From: Bradyrhizobium sp. KBS0727
GTDB taxonomy: Bacteria > Pseudomonadota > Alphaproteobacteria > Rhizobiales > Xanthobacteraceae
Direction: 5' to 3'
Assembly: GCF_005937885.2 (NCBI RefSeq)
Contig: NZ_CP042176.1
Coordinates: 6,381,501 to 6,445,500 of the forward strand
Length of the DNA: 64,000 nucleotides
In this document: positions 8,394-16,670 of the stretch, one piece after another
Layout of the letters: every line of letters begins with the position of its first letter
Numbering within the stretch: the stretch's first letter is position 1
The notes under the pieces: generated by a model
Seen by the model: the letters and a program-made list of their open reading frames with translations, nothing else
Databases searched by the model: none
What the model was told of the DNA's origin: nothing
Made by a program: the position numbers and the translations under genes

Positions 8394-9733
8394 GCCCGCA
8401 CACGCGTCGTCTCCTGACCAGCATTGCCGGCATCGTGGTGGCGGTGGGCATCGTCGCCGTCTGGGTCATCCGCGGCCCCGATCCGATGGCGTTCGCCGGC
8501 GGCCCGCGGGTCGAACTGAAAGATTACAAGGACGCCAATCCGACCGGCGTTCCCAAAGCGCTCGCGCAGGCGAGCCTCGTGGAGCGCGGCGAATATCTGG
8601 CGAAAGCAGCCGACTGCATGGTCTGCCACACCACCCAGGGCGGCAAGGAATATTCCGGCGGCCTCGGCTTCAAGCTGCCGTTCGGCACGCTCTATTCGAC
8701 CAACATCACGCCGGACAAGGAAACCGGGATCGGCAATTACAGCGACAAGGATTTCCTCAACGCGGTTCAGCGCGGCATCCGGCACGACGGCGCGCGGCTT
8801 TATCCGGCGATGCCGTATACGTCCTACACGTATATCAGCGATGCCGATGCACTGGCGATCAAGGCCTATCTGTTCAGCCTGGCACCAGTGCGCGCGATGC
8901 CGCCCGTCAACACGCTGGCGTTTCCGTTCAACCAGCGCTGGGCGATGATGTTCTGGTCCGCGGTGTTCAATCCAGACACGCGATATGAGCCGGATACCTC
9001 GAAGAGCCCGGAATGGAACAGGGGTGCCTATCTCGCCGAAGCACTTACCCACTGCGGCGAATGCCACACCCCGCGCAATCTTGCGTTCGCGCTCAACAAC
9101 CGCAAGAAATTCGCCGGTGCAGTCACCGCGGGCTGGCGCGCCTTCAACATCTCCTCGGACAAGGCCACCGGCGTCGGCGGCTGGCGTGACGACGACCTGA
9201 TTTCCTATCTCTCGGTCGGACATGCCGCAGGCCACGGCACCGCGTCGGGACCGATGGGCGAAGCGGTCGATCACAGTTTTAGCCAGATGGCGCCGGAAGA
9301 CATCCGCGCCATCGTGGCCTATCTGCGCAGCGTGCCGGCGGTCGCTTCCAGCGATCTGCCCGCAACCCTGGCGCCGCCGGCATCGGCGTCGCACAAGGAC
9401 GGCTCGCAGGAGGCCCGCGGCAAAATGGTATTCCAGGGCGCCTGCGTCAGTTGCCATAGCTGGACCGGCGAAAGCGTGCTCTCGCCGATGGCGACGCTGA
9501 CCGGCGCGTGGGCGGTCAACGATCCCGGCGCCACCAACGTGGCGCAGATCGTGATCTCCGGGACCAGGCGCCACACGCCCGAAGGCGCGCTCTCGATGCC
9601 GGCGTTCGGCAACGCCTATTCCGACGACGAGATCGCCGCCGTTGCCAATTACGTCACCGCGCGTTTCGGCAGCAAGGGCTCGAAGCTGACGGCGCAGGAT
9701 GTGGCTGAGTTAAGGAAGCAGACGGCGGAATAG
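8390..9733 (+). CDS. Triheme cytochrome c, electron acceptor of the molybdenum hydroxylase
   Basis: 447 residues with three c-type heme sites: CMVCH (76-80), CGECH (222-226) and CVSCH (352-356). An N-terminal membrane anchor or signal (residues about 8-28) precedes them. This three-heme layout is that of the membrane-bound cytochrome subunit of alcohol/aldehyde dehydrogenases. The gene overlaps the iorB stop by ATGA, so it very probably carries electrons from IorAB to the quinone pool or a terminal oxidase. The start at 8390 was chosen by the overlap and the signal; the open frame extends back to 7919 inside iorB. The final stop lies 12 bases from the convergent next gene. Confidence 0.9.
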   Translation: MSPHTRRLLTSIAGIVVAVGIVAVWVIRGPDPMAFAGGPRVELKDYKDANPTGVPKALAQASLVERGEYLAKAADCMVCHTTQGGKEYSGGLGFKLPFGTLYSTNITPDKETGIGNYSDKDFLNAVQRGIRHDGARLYPAMPYTSYTYISDADALAIKAYLFSLAPVRAMPPVNTLAFPFNQRWAMMFWSAVFNPDTRYEPDTSKSPEWNRGAYLAEALTHCGECHTPRNLAFALNNRKKFAGAVTAGWRAFNISSDKATGVGGWRDDDLISYLSVGHAAGHGTASGPMGEAVDHSFSQMAPEDIRAIVAYLRSVPAVASSDLPATLAPPASASHKDGSQEARGKMVFQGACVSCHSWTGESVLSPMATLTGAWAVNDPGATNVAQIVISGTRRHTPEGALSMPAFGNAYSDDEIAAVANYVTARFGSKGSKLTAQDVAELRKQTAE

Positions 9734-9745
9734 TCGACGGGTGAG

Positions 9746-11572
9746 CTAATCCGGCAGACCCGCGTCGCGCAGCGCGGCGGCGATCTCTTCGCGCCGGTGG
9801 GCGCGGCGGACCGGATAGGCCTCGGTCACATGCGAGGTGCGGAAGCCCGGCTGAATCTTCAAGAGCCGGCCGACCGCCTTCTGCGTCTCGCCGGGACGTC
9901 CGGCGCGCACGGCATTGATGATGAAGGCCCCCAGCGAGTGCGCGTTGACATTGAACTGGATGGATTTCAGCGCCGCGGCGCAACCCTCTTCGTAGCGCCC
10001 CAGCGAGAAGAATGCGTGTGACGTTCCGTTCCAGGCGCTGATGCGCAAGGGATCCAGCGGGCTCAACCGGATCATGCGTTCGAAGCTCTCGATCGCGCGC
10101 TCGGTCTCATCGCACATCAGCGCGACCCAGCCGCGCGAAAACCAGACGATGGCCAGGTTTGGATTGAGACCGACCGCCTGTTCGATCATGGAAACGCCAA
10201 GGTCGTATTCGTGGGCGAGATAGGCCATGACGTGACCGGACGTCGCCAACACGAACGCGTCCTCGTCGGCGAGTCGGGCTGCCAGCCGCGCATGCCGGAT
10301 GGCTTCGGTGCGCTGCGCGACATCGAGCGGCAGGCCGTTGATGGCCTGTCGCGCCATCCACATCCAGCCCACCATGGCATGGGCCGCCGCATGCGCCGGA
10401 TCGTGCTCGATCGCCTTTTCGAAAAACGCCTGCGCATCCGTCAGCGACGACCACTGGTGCAGCAACGCCGCACCGCGCAGATAGAAATCGTAGCTGTCGA
10501 GCTTCTCCGTCGGCTTGCGCCGCGCCCGCTCGATCTCGGCCTGCTCCAGGCGGGGGGCAATCAATCCGACCACGCTGGTCGCGACCTGGTCCTGCAAGCC
10601 GAACACATCCGCGAGGTCGCCGTCGAACCGGTCGGCCCAGATATGATTGCCGGTCGCCGCCTCGATCAGCTGACCGCTGATGCGAACCTTCTGGCCGACC
10701 TTGCGAACGCTGCCCTCGAGAACATAGCGCACGCCGAGTTCACGCCCGACCTGCTTGATGTCGACGGCCCTGCCCTTGTAGGCAAAGCTCGAATTGCGCG
10801 CGATCACGAACAGCGACTTGAACCGCGACAGCGCGGTAATGATCTCCTCGACCATGCCGTCGGCGAAATATTCCTGCTCGCGATCGCCGCTCATGTTGTC
10901 GAACGGCAGCACCGCGATCGACGGCTTGTCGGGCAGCGGCGGAAGCTGGCAGGGCGGCGATTCCAGAATTCTGGCAACATCCGGAGCGGCGTTTCGCGAC
11001 GGCGCCGACGCAGGCTCGCCGCCAACCCGCACCTGCCAGACGCGCATCGGCTCGGCGATGTTCTTCAGCGCTTGCGAACCGAGGTCGCCGAAGTCGATAT
11101 CGACCTTGCCGCGGATCTGCCGGTGCGCGTCATCGGAAATGCAGATGCCGCCGGGTTCGGCCATCCCTTCGAGGCGCGCGGCGATGTTGACGCCGTCGCC
11201 GAAAATATCGTTGTCGTCGATGATGATGTCGCCGACGTGAATGCCGATGCGGAATTCGATTCTGAGGTCACGGGGCACGGTGGCATTCTGCGCCGCCATG
11301 CCGCGCTGGACCTCGACCGCGCAACGCGCCGCGTCGACGGCACTGGCGAACTCGACCAGCATCCCGTCGCCGGAGGTCTTGACGATGCGGCCGCGATGAT
11401 CGGCGATGACCGGATCGACCAGTGTCGCCCGTGTGCTCTTCAGGGCCGCCAGCGTCCGCTCTTCGTCGTTGCCCATCAAACGGCTGTAGCCGGCGACATC
11501 CGCCGCCACCACCGCCGCCAACCGACGCTCCACGTGCTTGATCGCCAAAGGGTTCCCGGGGTCGAGCTGCAC
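9746..11572 (-). CDS. Adenylate/guanylate cyclase domain protein with TPR repeats
   Basis: 608 residues. The N-terminal class III nucleotide cyclase domain (about residues 14-190) has AADVAGYSRLM with a metal-binding Asp, IVKTSGDGMLVEF and FGDGVNIAARLEGMAEPGGICISD. A linker follows, then a segment typical of these rhizobial proteins (PSIAVLPFDNMSGDREQEYFADGMVEEIITALSR, about 220-255). The C-terminal half contains TPR repeats. Such proteins are cytoplasmic cAMP synthases abundant in Bradyrhizobium. The start codon at 11572 is GTG with a poorly spaced GGGAG; an in-frame GTG 14 codons downstream is possible. It converges with the ior operon. Confidence 0.85.
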   Translation of the reverse strand: MQLDPGNPLAIKHVERRLAAVVAADVAGYSRLMGNDEERTLAALKSTRATLVDPVIADHRGRIVKTSGDGMLVEFASAVDAARCAVEVQRGMAAQNATVPRDLRIEFRIGIHVGDIIIDDNDIFGDGVNIAARLEGMAEPGGICISDDAHRQIRGKVDIDFGDLGSQALKNIAEPMRVWQVRVGGEPASAPSRNAAPDVARILESPPCQLPPLPDKPSIAVLPFDNMSGDREQEYFADGMVEEIITALSRFKSLFVIARNSSFAYKGRAVDIKQVGRELGVRYVLEGSVRKVGQKVRISGQLIEAATGNHIWADRFDGDLADVFGLQDQVATSVVGLIAPRLEQAEIERARRKPTEKLDSYDFYLRGAALLHQWSSLTDAQAFFEKAIEHDPAHAAAHAMVGWMWMARQAINGLPLDVAQRTEAIRHARLAARLADEDAFVLATSGHVMAYLAHEYDLGVSMIEQAVGLNPNLAIVWFSRGWVALMCDETERAIESFERMIRLSPLDPLRISAWNGTSHAFFSLGRYEEGCAAALKSIQFNVNAHSLGAFIINAVRAGRPGETQKAVGRLLKIQPGFRTSHVTEAYPVRRAHRREEIAAALRDAGLPD

Positions 11573-11608
11573 TCCCGGTCACATCAAAGCACGACAAACT
11601 GTCGCAGG

Positions 11609-12433
11609 CTAGCTCTGCCAAAATCCAGGTTGTGCCGGCTCCAGCCTGCCGCCGGCCCGCACCGGCGCGATCCGCAGCGCCAGCCCGGTCGCATCGTCGG
11701 TTTCGACCGCGACCCCGGAGAGGGTGGCGACACCGAAAGCCGGTTCGAACCGGCCCGAAGGGATGCCGGTCGTGAAACGATGCAGCGGCTCATCCTTCTG
11801 CATGCCGATGATCGAGTCATAGTCGCCGGTCATGCCGGCGTCGCTCATATAGGCGGTGCCGCCGGGCAGCACCTGGTGATCGGCGGTCGGGACATGGGTA
11901 TGGGTTCCGACCACGAGACTGGCGCGGCCGTCGCAGAAGAAGCCCATGCCCTGTTTCTCGCTGGTCGCCTCGCCGTGGAAATCCACCACGATGGCGTCGG
12001 CGGCATCGCGCAGCGGACAGGCATCGAGCTCGCGCCCGACCGCGTTGAAAGGATCGTTCAGAGGCTCCATGAAAACGCGACCCATGGCGTTGATGACCAG
12101 CGCGCGCTTGCCGTTCTTGGTGTCGATCAAGGCGGAGCCGCGGCCGGGCGTGTGGCGCGGAAAATTCAACGGCCGGATCAGGCGCGGCGCACGCTCGATG
12201 AAGACCAGCGCTTCCTTCTGATTCCAGGCGTGGTTGCCGAGCGTGATCGCGTCGGCGCCGGCATCGATGAACTCCTGGTAGATCGACTCGGTGATCCCGA
12301 AGCCGCCGGCGGAATTCTCGCCATTGATGATCACGAGATCGAGCGACCAATCCTTGACCATGCCCGGGAGATGTTCGGATATTGCGGTGCGGCCGGTCTT
12401 GCCGACGACGTCACCGATAAAGAGAATTCGCAA
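11609..12433 (-). CDS. ymdB: YmdB family metallophosphoesterase
   Basis: 274 residues, typical of the YmdB/TIGR00282 group of calcineurin-like phosphodiesterases that hydrolyse 2',3'- or 3',5'-cyclic nucleotides. Metal-binding motifs are visible: FIGDVVG at the N-terminus, INGENSAGGFG, TLGNHAWNQKE (GNH), DFHGEATSE and VGTHTHVPTAD. The start is a TTG at 12433 with GGAG seven bases upstream. It begins 3 bases after the stop of fau, so the two genes are cotranscribed. In other bacteria fau and ymdB are also frequent neighbours. Confidence 0.9.
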   Translation of the reverse strand: MRILFIGDVVGKTGRTAISEHLPGMVKDWSLDLVIINGENSAGGFGITESIYQEFIDAGADAITLGNHAWNQKEALVFIERAPRLIRPLNFPRHTPGRGSALIDTKNGKRALVINAMGRVFMEPLNDPFNAVGRELDACPLRDAADAIVVDFHGEATSEKQGMGFFCDGRASLVVGTHTHVPTADHQVLPGGTAYMSDAGMTGDYDSIIGMQKDEPLHRFTTGIPSGRFEPAFGVATLSGVAVETDDATGLALRIAPVRAGGRLEPAQPGFWQS

Positions 12434-12436
12434 AGT

Positions 12437-13012
12437 TCAGCTCCGGAAATCGAACACTTTCTTTTCCGTTAGCACATAATCCAGCGCTACGTCGTGCGGC
12501 TGGGCCGGAACCGCTTTTATTTCCTGCACCGAAAACGCAGTCCCGATGGCGATGATGGCCTTCGCTTTGCGCAGATGCTCCAGCGTAAAGTCGTAGTGCC
12601 CGGCGCCATAGCCGATGCGGTGACCCTGACGGTCGAACGCCGCGAGCGGCATCAGCATGATATCGGGGATAACCTCGGCCGCTGCCGGCGACGGCTCGGG
12701 AATGCCGAGCGGCCCGAGCATCAGCCGGTCGTCGGGCGACCACGCCCGAAACGCCAGCGACTTGCCGCGCGCCATCACCGCCGGCAGCGCCAGCCGCACG
12801 CCCTGCGCGGCCAGCTTTCGCATCAACGGCACCGGATCGATCTCGCTGCGGATCGGCGAATATCCGGAAACAATCATCCCCGGTGCGATCTCGAACGGCG
12901 GCTTGTGTTTGGCCATCGCCTCCGCCGCAGCGGCGCGCTGCTTGTCGCTCAACGCCTCGCGCTTGGCGAGCGCCGCGGCGCGGAGATCCGATTTCGAAAG
13001 GGTTGCCGTCAT
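12437..13012 (-). CDS. fau: 5-formyltetrahydrofolate cyclo-ligase
   Basis: 191 residues. The enzyme converts 5-formyl-THF to 5,10-methenyl-THF with ATP, returning folate to the one-carbon pool. Diagnostic motifs are GYSPIRSEIDP (ygfA family), LALPAVMARGKSLAFRAW, and the nucleotide-binding GYGAGHYDFTL close to the C-terminus. The ATG at 13012 is a clean start. Upstream on the same strand lie 6S RNA and zapA, the conserved zapA-ssrS-fau (ygfA) order of proteobacteria. Downstream, ymdB follows after 3 bases. Confidence 0.92.
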   Translation of the reverse strand: MTATLSKSDLRAAALAKREALSDKQRAAAAEAMAKHKPPFEIAPGMIVSGYSPIRSEIDPVPLMRKLAAQGVRLALPAVMARGKSLAFRAWSPDDRLMLGPLGIPEPSPAAAEVIPDIMLMPLAAFDRQGHRIGYGAGHYDFTLEHLRKAKAIIAIGTAFSVQEIKAVPAQPHDVALDYVLTEKKVFDFRS

Positions 13013-13029
13013 GCAGTATCCTTCCGGCT

Positions 13030-13110
13030 GTCATCCCCCGCTCTGTGCGCAACGGCGCACAGGAGTGCGCAACGGCGCACGGCAGCGGGTGACCCAGTAT
13101 TCCAGAGACT
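13030..13110. repeat. Palindromic intergenic repeat, family E partial copy
   Basis: Begins GTCATCCCCCGCT and contains GTGCGCAACGGCGCAC twice in tandem, ending in CAGCGGGTGACCCAGTATTCC. This resembles the left half of the copy at 62769-62887. It lies between the start of fau and the 6S RNA gene. Confidence 0.6.
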
Positions 13111-13204
13111 TCAGTGATTCAACCGAGACGCCGCGGCGGAGATGCGCGGGGCAGAACAGAAATCGTACTCAACAAAATCAAAGTGCGAAGCCGCGATCGC
13201 CGTT

Positions 13205-13415
13205 GAAGCACTCGATCCCGGAGTTCCCTACGAAAGTAGGTGGGCACCATATGACCGGATCCACGGACCCGGCCAGGGACAGTTCCCTAAAGGATCGATA
13301 AGGCCCCGGGGATATATGGCTCCTGACGCACGACGCAGCTTCGCCTGACCAATGTAGGCATTATGGGCTGCCTCCGCCAGCGGTAACGGAAGCCTGTACA
13401 CGAGCGCGCTTAACG
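13205..13415 (-). ncRNA. ssrS: 6S RNA (boundaries approximate)
   Basis: The 450-base interval between zapA and fau has no convincing protein but contains extended secondary structure. A possible closing stem pairs plus-strand 13401-13407 with 13208-13214. Inside it are a CCATAT/ATATGG stem and a GC-rich CCTAC-TTTC-GTAGG hairpin at 13228-13241. In proteobacteria this position is occupied by ssrS, whose RNA binds the sigma-70 holoenzyme and represses promoters in stationary phase. The assignment rests on synteny and foldability, not on a covariance match, and the ends could be off by 20-40 bases. Confidence 0.6.
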
Positions 13416-13424
13416 AGCTTGCGA

Positions 13425-13451
13425 TTCTTACCCTGCCCTGGAGGGTAAGAA
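13425..13451 (-). terminator. Hairpin just downstream of zapA
   Basis: A perfect 10-base inverted repeat (TTCTTACCCT / AGGGTAAGAA) with a 7-base loop, starting 5 bases after the zapA stop. It lacks a clear T-tract on the minus strand, so it may act as an attenuator or RNA processing site before the 6S RNA rather than a strong terminator. Confidence 0.5.
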
Positions 13452-13456
13452 AGACG

Positions 13457-13840
13457 TCACCCGATCGCGACACCGCCGCCGATGGTGCGGTTCAGCACCT
13501 GCGTGGTCTTTTCGATTCGGTCGGCCGCGGCATTGAGCGCGTTGGCGACGGCGATCTGCGTGGTCCGGGCACGGTCGGTGGCCGCGACGCGGACGCTGCG
13601 CAGGTTCTCGAGTTCTTCCTCCAGCGCCCGCATGCGCTGGTTGGCGTCGAGCAGTTCGTCGCACACCGTCAGCGCCGCCATCACCGTGAGGCGCGCATCG
13701 CCGATCTCGCCGAACTTGCCGCGCAGCTCTTCGACACGGGATTCCAGGCTTTCGGCGAGCTTGAGCAGCCGCACCTCCTGCCCTTCCTCGCAGGCCATGC
13801 GGTACTGTCGGCCGTTGATGGTGACGTTGATGTGACTCAT
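13457..13840 (-). CDS. zapA: Cell division protein ZapA
   Basis: 127 residues. It starts MSHINVTINGRQYRMACEEGQE, the conserved ZapA N-terminal beta-structure. A heptad-rich coiled coil (LLKLAESLESRVEELRGK, DELLDANQRMRALEEELENL) follows. ZapA tetramers cross-link FtsZ filaments at midcell. The start ATG overlaps the stop of the upstream DUF4164 gene as ATGA, so both are translated from one message. The downstream order 6S RNA then fau is the conserved arrangement. Confidence 0.92.
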   Translation of the reverse strand: MSHINVTINGRQYRMACEEGQEVRLLKLAESLESRVEELRGKFGEIGDARLTVMAALTVCDELLDANQRMRALEEELENLRSVRVAATDRARTTQIAVANALNAAADRIEKTTQVLNRTIGGGVAIG

Positions 13841-14157
13841 GAACTCTCCTCGGCATCCAGCACCGCACGGATGGTGCCGATCGCGGCATCCAGCCGCTCG
13901 GCGATCTCGCGATTGGTGCGCTCCAGCCGCCGCGTCTTCACCAGCGAGCCGTCGAGTTCGTCGGCGAGCCGCGACCGGTCGGTGCCGAGCGCCTGAATCC
14001 GGCTCGCCAATTCGTTCTCGTCACGATCGGCATCGCGCCGCCGTTCGGCCGCGGCCTCCAGGGCGTCAAGCGCCACCATCAGCCGCCGCGTGGCGGCGTC
14101 GATGTCGGCAAAGACCGGCTCGGCATGGCCGGGCCCGTTGGCGGGACGATCGCTCAT
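13837..14157 (-). CDS. DUF4164 coiled-coil protein upstream of zapA
   Basis: 106 residues from the ATG at 14157 (MSDRPANGPGHAEP). Almost the whole protein is predicted coiled coil (ATRRLMVALDALEAAAERR, ELASRIQALGTDRSRLADELD, LERTNREIAERLDAAIGTIR). This matches the DUF4164 proteins usually found next to zapA in Rhizobiales, where a role in division is plausible but unproven. The stop overlaps the zapA start. A longer frame to 14304 exists but lacks coiled-coil character and runs into a repeat. Confidence 0.75.
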   Translation of the reverse strand: MSDRPANGPGHAEPVFADIDAATRRLMVALDALEAAAERRRDADRDENELASRIQALGTDRSRLADELDGSLVKTRRLERTNREIAERLDAAIGTIRAVLDAEESS

Positions 14158-14282
14158 CAGAGACAGCACGCACCTTCGATCGGCCAGCCGCACAGCAAAA
14201 TCGGCGGTGCGGCAAGCGGTTAGACGGTGAAATTTACGTGGCAAGCGAGGCCAGCGCAACGCCGGCGCGAAGCTATGCACCG

Positions 14283-14371
14283 CTAGATCGGGATGACTGG
14301 TCATCCCGATCTAGTCTTTTGTTGGGGCATGATCTTTTCGGAAAACCGGAATCCACTTTTCCGGATCATGC
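14283..14371. repeat. Intergenic palindromic repeat, family B
   Basis: Two adjacent palindromes. The first has perfect 14-base arms (14283-14296 and 14301-14314) around a 4-base loop and is followed by TCTTTT. The second is a GCATGATC...GATCATGC hairpin (14327-14371) enclosing TTTTCGGAAAA-like arms. I recognise this form from memory as a common rhizobial intergenic repeat. It fills most of the 376-base gap between the zapA operon and tkt; a tkt promoter must lie in the remaining 14380-14530. Confidence 0.65.
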
Positions 14372-14532
14372 CTCGGGCAACTTTTCGCACCGGAAGCGCG
14401 TTTCCTTGCCTTGGACTCGGGGGATTGAGGTGCTATCCAGCCTGACGTTCTGTTGCCACAGTGCACAATATCGCTGCAATTCGCCGGCGGGCGAATCCCC
14501 ACCAACCTCCTCATTTCAAGCGGATTTTCATC

Positions 14533-16518
14533 ATGACGCAGGTCGATCATTCCCGTATGGCCAATGCGATCCGTGGCCTTGCCATGGATGCCGTCGAGAA
14601 GGCGAAATCGGGCCATCCGGGTCTGCCGATGGGCGCCGCTGACGTCGCCACCGTGCTGTTTACACAGTTCCTCAAATTCGACGCCGCCGAGCCGAACTGG
14701 CCGGACCGTGACCGATTCGTCTTGTCGGCCGGGCACGGCTCGATGCTGCTCTATGCCTTGCTCTACCTGACCGGCAACAAGGACATGACGCTCGACCAGA
14801 TCAAGCATTTCCGCCAGCTCGGCTCGCTGACGCCGGGTCATCCCGAGAACTTCCACACCAAGGGCATCGAGACCACCACCGGCCCGCTCGGCCAGGGCAT
14901 CGCGACCGCGGTCGGCATGGCGCTGGCGGAGAAGATGCTGGCCGCCGAGTTCGGCAAGAAGGTGGTCGGCCACCACACCTATGTGCTCGCCTCCGACGGC
15001 GACCTGATGGAAGGCGTGTCGCAGGAAGCGATCGCGATGGCCGGGCACTGGAAGCTCAACAAGATGATCGTGCTGTACGACGACAACGGCATTTCGATCG
15101 ACGGCCCGACCTCGATTGCCGACTCGGTCGACCAGGTGAAGCGATTCAAGTCCGCCGGCTGGGCCGCCGAACTGATCGACGGGCATGATCAAAAGGCGAT
15201 TGCGGCCGCGATCACCCGCGCGCAGAAATCCAGCAAGCCGTCGCTGATCGCCTGCAAGACCACGATCGGCTTCGGCGCGCCGACCCGGGCCGGCACCGCG
15301 AAAGCCCATGGCGAAGCGCTCGGCGCTGAGGAACTCAAGGGCGCCAAGGAAAAGCTCGGCATTTCGCTGGAGCCGTTCTCGGTGCCCGAGGATGTGTTGA
15401 AAGCCTGGCGTGAAGCCGGCTCGCGCGGCGCCGCCGAGCGCAAGGCCTGGGAAGGCCGCTTTGCTGAATTGGGCAACCGCAAGCGCGCCGAATTCGAGCG
15501 GCGGCTGCGCCATGAGCGGCCGGCTTCGCTGGCAAAGGCACTGAAGGCGCACAAGAAGGGGCTGCTCGAGACGCCCCAGAATGTCGCCACCCGCAAATCA
15601 TCGGAATCCGCGATCGAGGTGATCGCCGGCACGATGCCGATGGAATTCCTCGCCGGCTCCGCCGACCTCACCGGCTCCAACAACAACAAGGCGAAGTCGG
15701 CGACGGCGTTTTCCGCCAAGACGCCGAAGGGCCGTTTCATCCATTACGGCATCCGCGAGCACGGCATGGCCGCGGCCATGAACGGCATCTTCCTGCACGG
15801 CGGCTTTGCGCCGAACGGCGCGACCTTCCTGGTGTTCACCGATTATGCGCGGCCGGCGATGCGGCTCGCGGCCCTGATGGGCACCGGCGTCGTCTATGTC
15901 ATGACGCACGATTCGATCGGGCTCGGCGAAGACGGTCCGACGCATCAGCCGGTCGAACACCTGGCCGCGCTGCGCGCGATGCCCAACATGCGCGTGTTCC
16001 GGCCCTGCGACGCCGTCGAAGTCACGGAGTGCTGGGAGCTGGCGCTCAATCGTATCGACGGCCCGACCGTGCTGGCGCTGACCCGCCAGAACCTGCCGCA
16101 GCTGCGCACCTCCGCGCCCGCGGACAATCCCTGCAGCCACGGCGCCTACGAACTGGTCGCGGCGCAAGGCGAAGCCAAGGTCTCGCTGTTCGCTTCCGGC
16201 TCCGAGGTCGAGATCGCGGTGGCCGCCCAGAAGCAGTTGGCGGAACGCGGCATCGCGTCGCGGGTGGTATCGGTACCCTCGCTCGAGTTGCTGCTGGCAC
16301 AGCCGGCGGACCGCCAGAAGGCCATCATCGGCAATGCGCCGGTGAAAATCGCCATCGAGGCCGCGGTGCGCTGGGGCTGGGATGCCGTGATCGGCCAGGA
16401 TGGCGAGTTCATCGGCATGCACGGCTTCGGCGCCAGCGCGCCGGCCAAGGACCTTTACAAGCACTTCGGAATTACCGCTGAGGCTGCAGTTAACGCGGCC
16501 CTGAAACGCTTGGGTTGA
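14533..16518 (+). CDS. tkt: Transketolase
   Basis: 661 residues, full length. It transfers two-carbon ketol units with thiamine diphosphate in the pentose phosphate and Calvin pathways. Motifs: KSGHPGLPMGAADVATVLF (residues about 20-38), the ThDP/Mg site SDGDLMEGVSQEAIAMAGHWKLNKMIVLYDDNGISIDG, TFLVFTDYARPAMRLAALM, and HDSIGLGEDGPTHQPVEHLA. The ATG at 14533 gives the standard N-terminus (MTQVDHSRMANAIRGLAMDAVEKAKSG, written here only in part); the frame extends to 14461 without homology. It heads a block of glycolytic/Calvin genes on the same strand. Confidence 0.95.
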   Translation: MTQVDHSRMANAIRGLAMDAVEKAKSGHPGLPMGAADVATVLFTQFLKFDAAEPNWPDRDRFVLSAGHGSMLLYALLYLTGNKDMTLDQIKHFRQLGSLTPGHPENFHTKGIETTTGPLGQGIATAVGMALAEKMLAAEFGKKVVGHHTYVLASDGDLMEGVSQEAIAMAGHWKLNKMIVLYDDNGISIDGPTSIADSVDQVKRFKSAGWAAELIDGHDQKAIAAAITRAQKSSKPSLIACKTTIGFGAPTRAGTAKAHGEALGAEELKGAKEKLGISLEPFSVPEDVLKAWREAGSRGAAERKAWEGRFAELGNRKRAEFERRLRHERPASLAKALKAHKKGLLETPQNVATRKSSESAIEVIAGTMPMEFLAGSADLTGSNNNKAKSATAFSAKTPKGRFIHYGIREHGMAAAMNGIFLHGGFAPNGATFLVFTDYARPAMRLAALMGTGVVYVMTHDSIGLGEDGPTHQPVEHLAALRAMPNMRVFRPCDAVEVTECWELALNRIDGPTVLALTRQNLPQLRTSAPADNPCSHGAYELVAAQGEAKVSLFASGSEVEIAVAAQKQLAERGIASRVVSVPSLELLLAQPADRQKAIIGNAPVKIAIEAAVRWGWDAVIGQDGEFIGMHGFGASAPAKDLYKHFGITAEAAVNAALKRLG

Positions 16519-16670
16519 GGTTGAGATTACAGGGAAAAAGGTCTACCAAAGTTCCCATCTTGACCGTTCTCGCCCGGCAGAACCGGGCGATCCGCCGTAA
16601 GCCCCTCGTGGAAAGTCTCCTTTTGGAAACTGTCTGCGGGGACGGCGCCAGCTATTAAGGGAGAAAAAGC

